64,000 bases of DNA from Cladosporium sp. IMV 00045. Lineage: Eukaryota > Ascomycota > Dothideomycetes > Cladosporiales > Cladosporiaceae. The DNA lies in assembly GCA_001931905.2 (NCBI GenBank), contig MSJI02000519.1, positions 1 through 64,000 on the forward strand, given 5' to 3'. Shown here piece by piece: positions 55,788-64,000 of the stretch. Positions within the stretch are counted from its first letter, which is position 1. Every line of letters starts with the position of its first letter. The notes beneath the pieces were generated by a model. It was not told the origin of the DNA. It saw only the letters and a program-made list of their open reading frames with translations, and made no database searches. The position numbers were made by a program, and so were the translations under genes.

Positions 55788-56177
55788 TCAAGCCCCCTTC
55801 TTCTCCAACTCACAAACGCCCTCCAACTCCCTCCTAACAGCCTCCACGCCCCCCTCCGCCGCCGCCATCGGGACCACCAAATCCCCCTCGACAACACCGT
55901 CCTCCTCATCCCTGCCCTCCAATCTCACCTTCGCCTTGACCTTCTCCACGGCCTCGAAGTACGTCGCGCACTCGCCCGAGCGGAACAGCGCGGTCACGTA
56001 CTCGCGCAAGTTCTCGCTCCAGCCGGCTTCGTCGAGGCGCTGGCGCAGCGCGGTTTGGATGCGCGCGATCCCGCCGTTGGCGAGGAGGGCGAGCGTCACT
56101 TGGTCTTGGATGGTGTTTGCCGATTGGGGGTTGCTGGTTGAGGTGCCGTTGACGGGGATTTTGGGCGGGTTGGCCAT
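55788..56177 (-). CDS. SUS1: Sus1/ENY2-like protein (SAGA DUB and TREX-2)
   Basis: Single exon, 129 residues, ATG at 56177. The helical core fits the ENY2/Sus1 family: an N-terminal helix with NGGIARIQTALRQRLDEAGW, then SENLREYVTALFRSGECATY and FEAVEKVKAKV, and at the end VVPMAAAEGGVEAVRRELEG. The order helix, L-x-E-A-G-W, helix, short acidic loop, Val-Pro, helix is what Sus1 shows. Sus1 joins the SAGA deubiquitinase module and the TREX-2 mRNA export complex at nuclear pores. The protein is somewhat longer than yeast Sus1 (96 residues), with an unstructured N-terminus and an acidic loop (RDEEDGVVEGD). Sequence similarity in this family is low, so the call is moderate. Confidence 0.62.
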   Translation of the reverse strand: MANPPKIPVNGTSTSNPQSANTIQDQVTLALLANGGIARIQTALRQRLDEAGWSENLREYVTALFRSGECATYFEAVEKVKAKVRLEGRDEEDGVVEGDLVVPMAAAEGGVEAVRRELEGVCELEKKGA

Positions 56178-56641
56178 TGCGTTTTGTTGGTGGTGGTGTC
56201 GGGAATGATATATGTTGTGGTTGTTGGTGGGCTGGGGTTGGGGATCTGGGGCGCCGGCGAGGTGTGAAGTCAGGAGAAAGGCGAGTGCGAGGAATTGAGG
56301 CTCAGGTCGTGACTTCGTGGTGGCGCGGGATGTGGTTTAGTTGCGTGAATATGTGTTTGTAACTGTAGGTTGGCTGGAGGGTCTCGGAAAGCCAGGTTCA
56401 AGCATGAGGCGTAGGCGAAGCCCAACGCGCGCGTGAACATGTGAAGCTTGGCGTATAGCATGGCCAACAGATGACGACGGACCGTGAAGGCACATACTTT
56501 GATCAATAGTGAATGTCATATCAAATCCTCGCATACAATGAACTGTTGGATAATCTACACATCGCTAGAATAACCTTTCACAGCCCGCTGACCTTTACGA
56601 AATCATAAAATCATGAAACCCTTTCCTTCATCCCAAACATA
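56178..56641. other. Intergenic, presumed SUS1 promoter
   Basis: This is 464 bp between the Sus1-like start and the lipase stop. The bases just upstream of 56177 are GT-rich on plus (CA-rich on the coding strand). No gene was seen. Confidence 0.5.
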
Positions 56642-58162
56642 TCAAGCGGTGTATTCAACCGCTCGACGGCGGTCTTCCTCCACTCCACACAGTCCTGGGA
56701 AGGCACAGAAAGTGCTGGGAGAGACGTGCACTTGCCAGTATTGCGAAAGCTCTGGGTTGCTGATCTTTCTCGTCTCCTCGTTGTAGGCCGGATGGCTGAC
56801 CTCTTCTTTGAGCAAGCCACGCCTGTGGCCGTCGCCCAGGTATTGCATGAAGGTGTCGCTGACTTTGACGTATTGGTTTACGCCTTCGTGCGCGTCGATC
56901 GTGCTGCCTGTCGTCCAGGAGAGCAGCATGGGCTCAATGAGGGGAGCGTCGGTGACCGACGGGTGAGTTGTGCCTTTCGAGGTGAAGAACCAGGCAAACT
57001 TCTTGCGCTCCATCACGCCCTGTGCGAGCTCCTTCACAACTTCGAAGTGAGGACGCCCGTGGAAGATAGAGTGCTTTGATGACCAGGACTGAGAGTGAAT
57101 GATCATCACAGGCACCTTGACGTCGTGGTTCAGAGGGCCTGAGGATTTGCCAGGATCAAGAATGATGCCTCCCTTGAATGGGAGGTCTTCAGAAGGCGCA
57201 CCCTTCAAGGCCTGCAGGGCCAGGGTAGCACCATAAGAATGACCGGCGATGGCGATGCGGTCCATGTTCAGGCGGTGCGTCCATTCGGTAAGAACCTCGC
57301 CCTCGCCACGTGGGTTTGCCTTGAAGATAGACAGACCCTCGCCCTCGTTGATCCTGCGCAACACCTTGACAGTTTCTTCAACCTCAGCTTGCCTCATGCC
57401 CAGCTGCAGCTCCTTCAGCTTCGGTGTGTCTGGCTTGGGGTCTAGCTGATCCTCGCCAATGTGAAATACGCCCTTCGACGTGCCGTTGTTGAGCATGAGA
57501 GAGCCTGGGCCGCTGCCGTCTCTGTGCTCGATAGCCACCACAATATTTCCTCGTGATGCCATCTCGCCACAGTATTGAGTGTAGCTAGTGCGTGCAGAAG
57601 CCATACCGTGGGAAAAGATGATGACAGGAAATTCAGGCAGGCCATAGTCATCTGCCGGCGCCTCTGCGTGGTCGCCGTACTGGTAAGAGGATTTGGCCGT
57701 GCCGTGCAATCTCACGTCCACCTCGGCAGGCACTGTGTTGCCACCAACCAGCGTCCAGAGTCCAAGAGCGAAGACATTGTTGGTGAGCCAGTTGTTCATG
57801 TGGGCGAATCGGGCATATCCCTCAGCGTGGAGGGCGATCGGCTTGGGAACCCAAAGATGCTTTTCCTTTGAGCTCAGCGAGCCATTCACGGCAGGATAGA
57901 AGATTGAAGAGAGTACTGTATCGACCTGGAAGGCCGGCTCGCCAGTCTCGGTGTTGATGGTGTCGCCGACGCGACGCGGTGGATTCACAGGAGTCTCGAG
58001 GTCGATGGTTCCGACGTCATACTCGCCGGTGTAAGGCGGAAGGTTAGAGCTGAAGAGCGGCATTCCCAGGAGGAAGCAGTATGAAGCATAGAACAAGGCG
58101 GCGGCCAGAAGCCAATAACGCAGTTTCCACCGCCTAAATGACGAAAAGAAGATAGATGCCAT
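56642..58162 (-). CDS. PAF-acetylhydrolase-like phospholipase, membrane-anchored
   Basis: Single exon, 506 residues. An N-terminal hydrophobic anchor (YWLLAAALFYASYCFLLG, about residues 15-33) after Arg/Lys predicts a type II membrane or secreted protein. It matches the PAF-AH/isoform II lipase family (alpha/beta hydrolase removing short or oxidised sn-2 acyl chains from phospholipids): VGTIDLETPVNPPR and VDTVLSSIFYPAVNG, the oxyanion FPVIIFSHGMASARTSYTQY, RGNIVVAIEHRDGSG, the nucleophile IAGHSYGATLALQ (Gly-His-Ser-Tyr-Gly), GGIILDPGKS with a probable acid, and TKGTTHPSV-like SKGTTHPSVTDAPL with the catalytic His. The acid and His are placed by analogy. Confidence 0.88.
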   Translation of the reverse strand: MASIFFSSFRRWKLRYWLLAAALFYASYCFLLGMPLFSSNLPPYTGEYDVGTIDLETPVNPPRRVGDTINTETGEPAFQVDTVLSSIFYPAVNGSLSSKEKHLWVPKPIALHAEGYARFAHMNNWLTNNVFALGLWTLVGGNTVPAEVDVRLHGTAKSSYQYGDHAEAPADDYGLPEFPVIIFSHGMASARTSYTQYCGEMASRGNIVVAIEHRDGSGPGSLMLNNGTSKGVFHIGEDQLDPKPDTPKLKELQLGMRQAEVEETVKVLRRINEGEGLSIFKANPRGEGEVLTEWTHRLNMDRIAIAGHSYGATLALQALKGAPSEDLPFKGGIILDPGKSSGPLNHDVKVPVMIIHSQSWSSKHSIFHGRPHFEVVKELAQGVMERKKFAWFFTSKGTTHPSVTDAPLIEPMLLSWTTGSTIDAHEGVNQYVKVSDTFMQYLGDGHRRGLLKEEVSHPAYNEETRKISNPELSQYWQVHVSPSTFCAFPGLCGVEEDRRRAVEYTA

Positions 58163-59172
58163 TGCGCGTGTGCTGGAGTGCAGTGACGGCGAGTCGGCGC
58201 GTGGTCGACGGGTAGGGTGGGGGATTTGAGATCGGGGCGATTACGGCAATTGCATCAACAACGGTAAGCGCAAGTGATGTTGATGTCAGTGTAAAGTATT
58301 TGGAGGCGAGCACAAGATGTGGAGCCAGGGAGGGTGGTGAAGAAGAAGTGGAAGAAGGAGACGCGGTGATGATATCGAGAATAATGTGCGCGGTAGTCGC
58401 GTGAGATCGATCAGTCAGAGTTGATGTCTTGGGTGTGGGTTTTGCCTCCTGCCCTGCCGTCGCGGTGATGGGTGGTGGGCGATGGTGATGTTCTGGGCTT
58501 GTGTGTGTGAGCAGGGAGCGCGGGCGCGGGCAAGGTCAAGCCACCAGACCGCGATGCGGCTTACTTTTCATCACTCTCTCTCACGCCACCGCTTTCCCAA
58601 GCGAAGCCCCCGCCCAGCCTTTGCCAACTTTGTGAGAGATCGGATCGTCCGGATATGCACACTCCCGCCGTGGCATCCTGCCGTTGCGCCCGCCCATGAT
58701 GACTTAATCACTGCCAACTTCTGATCGAGACGGATTCAATTGACGTTCCTCGATATTATAGGTACTCAGGTAGCATGTCCGCAATTGGCAACAGGCTATG
58801 CGCCTTTCAAAGTGGACGTCCATCTACATACCACTCTTCTTCTGAGCCGCTATCCTCTACTTTGGAGGTATAAATCCATGGAGAAGAATAGAAGATAGCT
58901 TTTTAATGTTTAGAGGCATCTCTTATAGAATACTGTTCTCTTAATCTACTATCTTTTACGTTAGTAGTACGAGTATACGCGTTTGAATGAGAATTTGGGG
59001 AGGCGTACATTGGCATACCACGCCCTGGCTTGCATTGAAACAAATTAATAAGTCTGTACTTCTGCTATCATTGTATCAACCACCACTCACTGACACGCTC
59101 TAGAGGTACCACGTCAATCTCCACTAACCTAATTACCTCCGCATTACCTTCATTCCCGTCGTCTTCCATTCT
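58163..59172. other. Intergenic, 1 kb, with an AT-rich patch
   Basis: This lies between the lipase start and the ABC transporter stop, both minus. From about 58860 to 58990 the DNA is clearly AT-richer than its surroundings (TATAGAATACTG, TTAATCTACTATC). It has no coding frame; it might be an old mutated repeat. Nothing else was recognised. Confidence 0.45.
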
Positions 59173-62100
59173 CTACTTCCTCTTCCCCTTCGGCACCCTG
59201 CACAACCAGTAAAGAGCAACAGCCGCAGCAATGTTGACGCAGATGTACACCCACATCAGACCAAAATCCCTCCATCGATCCCCGAAGTTGATGCTGGCCG
59301 CGGCGAGAAAGTCCGTCGTCGAACTGATCGGGCAGTATTGGCACATGTCCGATTCGGAAGGATTCGAAACATAGCCGCCTGCAGTCTCGACGTAGGCCGC
59401 GAGGTACTCGCCGCAGGTTTGTTGGCCGGGTGCGCTCATCGTTAGGAACTCGTCGGTCGCGCAGTGAACGGGTGCCTCTCCGATTGCTGCCGAAAGGAAG
59501 GAGGAGGCCAAATATGTGAAGGGGTTACATCGATACATGAAAATCCAGAATCTTGGCAGGTTCTCCTTCTGGACCAGAATACCACAGAAGGCGTAAAGCA
59601 TGATTCCTATGACGTTGCCCAAAGCCGATGCGGATTCGGAATCGGGTGAGCCAGCGATCAGTGCGTGAGCCAAGGTGCTTCCGAACAAGAACGCCACCCA
59701 GATGGTCAAGAAGACGAGCGTGCTCCTCGAGTGGACGGTGCCTGTCCATTGAGCGTTGCGAAGGAGGCCCATAGGATAGTACCAAGCCAAGAAGCAGATG
59801 ACAGCCACTCCCGTGTTCCATACCAGCTCTGTCAGGATGTTGGAAAGAACGAAAGCAGCCCAGTGATATGTCCGGCATTTGCGCTCTCTAGCCTCATACA
59901 AAGTCCGCTGGATGACGAACATTGGGATGACCTGCAGGATCAGGGAGATTACAGTGAACAGGAAGACAAGGACTCCAAAGGCCTGATTCTGCAGTCCTTG
60001 CTGAGTGTTGTCGGACATGTAGAAGGAGAACCCAATGAGAAGAGACTGCGCTTGTCAGTAGAGTTCATTACACCAGGTCGGGTCAAGAGACTCACTGTTC
60101 CGATCGTGAGCAGAGCCTTCGAGTTGATGTACGCCGGCGAGCGCCAGTATTGTTGAAAGGTCCTTTTCGAAGCGTATTTGAGCTGATCGGTGAAGGATGC
60201 AGCAAACTCAGCGTAGTCAGACTCGTCCATGTCACGCTTCTCGTTCCGGGGGTTATGTGCGAGGTCTTGAAGCTCAGCCTGAACGCTCTTGTACTCGGGG
60301 CTTGCTCTCCATACGGCCGGCCAGTCGATGTCACTGGAGACTCCAGGAGCGGCACCGATGGTTTCCAACATATACTCCGCGGGGTTTGCGTCATGTGGGA
60401 TGTCTTGGGCGCCGTTGCGAACGAAGTAGTCAACCAGTATACTCGAGTTTCTGCCAATGTCTCCGAAATACACCGTCTTGCCGCCTGCGTACGGTTAGTA
60501 TGTATTGTCTCGTTGACATTGATCGTTCCATACCTTTAGCAAGCAGGAGCAGTCTGTCGAAGCGCTGGAACAGAATTGCTGAAGGTTGATGGATGGTACA
60601 AAGAACCGCTTGTCCGCTTTGCGAGAGTTTCGTTAGGAGGTCGCAGATTGACCACGAGGTTTGGCTGTCGAGACCAGATGTCGGTTCATCCAAGAAGAGC
60701 AACAGCGCAGGCCTCGCAGCGAGCTCAACGCCGATGGTAAGGCGTTTCCGCTGTTCAACATTTAGGCCTTCTCCAGGGATACCAACGATAGCATCAGCGC
60801 AAGACTGCATCTCTAGCATAGTGATGACTTCTTCGACATATGCCAGTTTCTCAGCTTTGCTATAGCGCGGTGGCTGCCTGAGAAGAGCGCTGAATTGCAA
60901 GGTTTCGCGCACGGTAGCAGTGGGAAGATGCAAGTCTTGCTGCTGGACATAACCGGTCTTCCTCTGGAACGACTCATCACCTGTATCAAGGTCAGTGTTC
61001 GTTGCTTGATGATTTGCACAGCTTGGTGACCTTACGTGGCGCAGCGTCGACGAGGATATCTCCAGTGACCACGCCGACAGTGGTGCGACTCGCTAGAACA
61101 TCGAGGAGTGTGGTCTTTCCAGCCTGTGACTTTGGTCAATACGAAGTGTTCTCCTGAATTGGAGAAAATAATGAGACTCACACCGCTCACGCCCATCAAT
61201 GCTGTCAGTGTACCTGGCTTCACCCAGCCATCCACATGATCGAGAATCACCCGTTCTTCGCCGCCGGTGGGTACTTTATAGGATACGTCCTGCCAATGCA
61301 GGATCGATTCCTGCTTCTCAACGTTTGCCGTTACGTTATCTTTTTCCTCGCCGGCCTGGTTGCGCTGCTTGGGCTGTGTCTGCTGTTCCTCATCCGAAAT
61401 GAGCGCACGGGGTTGTTTGTCGTTCTTAAGCGCTCCACGTTTGAACACGAGTACTTCACCCTTAGAGCGTGCCGCTGCGACTATTTCACTGACAACTAAA
61501 TGCGCAATGCAAAGCCCGATGGTGAACGCGATAAGGATCCCAAAGTTGCGCCATTTGTGATCGTTTTCATAGCCGTATGCCACGCGAACGAATTCGTCGC
61601 CGTCGACGAAAGCGTCACCAAGTCTCGCACCTTTGGCAGCGCAAGCCATAGCACTTTGTGGCACATCGCTGTAGGCAGGGCCGGTTGGGACCATCTCGTC
61701 ACAGGGAAACTGTCGTCCAGTAAATTCATTAACCATCGCATTTTCGAATCCGTAAAAGGTAGGGTTCTGTTAAAGGAAGGAAGTCAGCAAGTACTCGATG
61801 ATTGACTGTATGGAGTTGTCAATGTTGCCTAGCCAAAGGAAGCTGAAGCTACATTATCTCCTTGTGATCTCGGATGTGGGGACATTTGCACACAATGCGG
61901 AAGACACTACTTGTTCGAACGCCATCCGTAGATGTGTTTCGCGAGGGTATGAAGACTGAGATTGCAAACAATGCCCGCTTATATCTGTACGCGAGACGCG
62001 CAGATATGGCAACACCCTGGCGCGGCATCTCAATGGACCATGAATCCGATGCTCTTTTTTCGAACGTGCGCGTGGATACTTGCATATTCGAATGCATCTT

Positions 62101-64000
62101 GGAGGGGAGGGTTTGGCAGTGCAGAATTGGGGTGGGGGTTGTAAGACAGATAGACGTACTGGGAGAAGTGTTAGTAGACTCTAGGTGAACACGATTCGGT
62201 TCAGACTCACCAATAAATCTGATCCAAGACGACCATCCGCGCATGTAATCCACAGGAATGGCGAAGCCGGTATAGAGCACCATAGCCATGAGGACTACGC
62301 TTGCCGGAGCCAGCGCTTGTTCGAGAGTTTTGGTCAGAGATGCGAATAGCCTGAAAAACATCGACATGCTGAGTGCAACGAAAAATGAATTCAGCAGAAA
62401 GAAGAAAAACCGACCGGCTTCGCGTCGCAGTCCAACCATGAAGTAGTAAAGAATGACGACCACAACGGTGTTGGCGATCTTGTATGGCATATCCATGATC
62501 ATGGACGCCATAGCCTCTGCACTAGGATGATAAAGGACGTAGCGCTTGTGCTTCTCAACGATAGATCGCTTTGCATAGAGGCCGATAATTTCCAGGAGGC
62601 TGCCGAACGCATTGAGAATCACAAGGATAAAGATAGCAGCACCACGGGAGTAGAAGCTTGACGTCGTGTCGTCCGGGTCGAAAAAGATACTAGCCACTAT
62701 GAGCGCCTCTGTGAGATTCATGGCGAGCATGACAATCGGAACGTTCGGGTCTGCTTTTAGTCGTTGCCAATCTCTCCACAGGCACAGCTGGATCTGTCCC
62801 CAGTAGGACATCGTGTAAGGAGATTTTTTACGCTGCTTGCGGGATTTCTCCAGCTGCCTTTGTGCTGCAAATTTATTCGCACTCTCAGACATGGGTGGAT
62901 GCTGCTTGTTGTAGTCCGCGATATGGCCGATGAGCTCCTTGCGTTCCGCACTGCTCTTCCAGAGCTTGACAAAATCGTCCGGCGTGCGTGGAACAACCTT
63001 CTCCATACCAGAAGCCGGAATACGTTGGCCAGCACTCGACATGGAAGTCAAAAAATCTGGAGTGGACTGCCCCTCTGGACATACGAATCCAATGCGTTCA
63101 AAGTAGGCCTGGGCCTGCGTGGCAGACCCAAAGTAAATCTGACGTCCCTCGTACAGAACACAGACAGTATCGAAGGTGTCGTAAGCGTTCTGCGGTGCCT
63201 GATAGATGGCAACGACACTTGAAGTGCCGAATACAGAACTTTGAGTGCGCAAAGTTCGGCAAAATTCGATCGCATTAGCACTGTCGAGGCCTCGGGTAGA
63301 GTTGTCCCAGCATTGGAGTGGCGCTCCGCTCAAAGTGGCTTCGGCGATGGTAACTCGTTTCCTCTCCCCGCCGGAAACACCTCTCACGAAATCATTGCCG
63401 ACCTTGGTTGTCTTGATGTGGTAAATTCCCAGCAGAGCCATGACCACCTCTTTCATGTGAAATGCGTACATCTCGCGAGTAATGCCAGCAGGCAGCGAAT
63501 ATGGCGTCCGTGCCAGAGCCGCAAAATACAGGGTGGTGTCAACGTTCAGCATAGAATAGTGCTCGTCGACTTCTGCGGTGTAAATGGCTTCGCCTCGGTA
63601 GGCTGAACGTTGTGTCTCAGGTTTGATGCCGTTGTAGTTGAGCAGCGATTCATCGCTAATGTTTAGACCATGGGTGTCGCCAGCGAGAGTTTTCAGAAGT
63701 GTCGAGCAGCCAGATCCTGGTGGACCAAGAACACACAACATCTCTCCTGGCCGAACGAGGCCCTCGAAGTCGTGCAAGATATCAACCTTGCGTCCGCGGT
63801 CGCCAAACAGTCGGCGAACAAGTTCTGGCAGCTTGAATACTAAATTCCCAACGGTGTGTTGGAAGTCGGTATCGCTCCCGTATCCAAAGACATTGAGCTT
63901 CTCATAGGCGACGCCCATCACACGGGCAGATTCAGCAGCATAGACGACATCGTAGAATCGTCTTGCCCAGAGCTTTGCGTCAAACTTCTCGGATGCTGGA
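59173..64000 (-). CDS. PDR-type (ABCG) full-size ABC transporter, 5' end outside the window
   Basis: Plasma-membrane multidrug efflux pump of the NBD-TMD-NBD-TMD type, cut at the right edge. Exons 64000-62211 (partial), 61766-61182, 61123-61036, 60980-60534, 60484-60096 and 60045-59173. NBD1: degenerate Walker [14 protein letters not shown] (Cys for Lys, normal in PDR), signature [16 protein letters not shown], Walker [17 protein letters not shown]2: canonical Walker [13 protein letters not shown], signature [14 protein letters not shown] (degenerate), Walker [18 protein letters not shown]1 ends [15 protein letters not shown]; the next exon starts [20 protein letters not shown]. Problem: exon 64000-62211 ends in phase 1 and exon 61766-61182 must start in phase 0, so splicing out 61767-62210 (444 bp) breaks the frame. 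This may be a disabled gene, an extra exon, or a sequence error. All downstream junctions keep frame. Confidence 0.88.
61767..62210 (-). other. Odd 444-bp interval inside the ABC transporter
   Basis: At its 5' side is a perfect short intron: GTGAGT at 62210, TACTAAC, and CCCAG ending at 62159 (52 nt). Then a frame stays open from 62158 to about 61854. A GTAGTG donor at 61910 and the good acceptor TTTAACAG at 61767 could bound a second intron. Using both introns keeps the transporter frame but inserts 83 Arg/Pro/Cys-rich residues in a place where homologs have none. Removing the whole interval shifts the frame and soon meets a stop. Confidence 0.5.

Noticed and set aside
62110..62158. LQDAFEYA reading inside the ABC interval as the missing NPxxYAFE segment
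   Set aside because: The true match [15 protein letters not shown] is already present in the next exon, and using this stretch as well would duplicate it and not fix the phase.

Overview
The window reads as nuclear DNA of a filamentous ascomycete (Pezizomycotina). A dothideomycete is my best guess, from protein style only. Genes are compact and on both strands. They carry short introns (mostly 50-115 bp) with GT..AG ends and visible TACTAAC/CTAAC-type branch sites. Families typical of these fungi are present: a CFEM/GPI protein, a DUF3074 protein, Dsc3, a fungal GT31-like enzyme and a PDR-type ABC transporter. I found 23 protein genes I can name and one small unnamed candidate. I saw no tRNA, rRNA, CRISPR array or intact transposon. 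Exon borders were placed by eye from splice signals and reading-frame continuity.

Layout. 1-3.3 kb: an imperfect tandem repeat, then an 11-exon MFS sugar transporter (+). 4.5-10.3 kb: MOT1/BTAF1, the Swi2/Snf2 remover of TBP (-). 12.9-13.3 kb: a small CxxC candidate (+). 13.4-20.8 kb: an AMP-forming acyl-CoA ligase (-), a DUF3074 START-like protein (-), a HotDog thioesterase ending in a peroxisomal AKL tripeptide (+), and a flavin monooxygenase fused to a DUF6314-like domain (+). These four could form a lipid or small-molecule group, which is an inference. 21-29.7 kb: Rgp1 (Ypt6/Rab6 GEF subunit, -), ribosomal protein eS6 (+), PRPP synthetase (+) and a CFEM protein with a probable GPI anchor (-).

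29.7-32.6 kb holds no gene I can support. 32.6-48.9 kb is dense housekeeping: the myotubularin-type phosphatase Ymr1 (-), meiotic Spo22/Zip4 (+), Rvb1 (-) sharing a divergent promoter with mitochondrial Isa1 (+), a Dabb A/B-barrel protein (-), Dsc3 of the Golgi Dsc E3 ligase (+), an RCC1-repeat protein (-), an alpha/beta hydrolase (+) and a Nudix hydrolase of the diphosphoinositol type (-). 50.3-58.2 kb: arginyl-tRNA-protein transferase ATE1 (+), a GT31-like glycosyltransferase (-), a Sus1/ENY2-like protein (-) and a membrane-anchored PAF-acetylhydrolase-like lipase (-). 59.2-64 kb: a PDR-type ABC transporter (-) running off the right edge.

The most unusual items are: the ABC transporter junction near 62.2 kb, where the obvious splice does not keep frame; the FMO-DUF6314 fusion; a strongly over-represented TACATGTA palindrome between genes; a telomere-like (TTAGGG)2 motif beside TCACGTG in the RVB1/ISA1 promoter; and several genes where splice choice changes the protein in frame (Nudix, ATE1). 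I did not find a clearly new multi-gene defence or mobile system.
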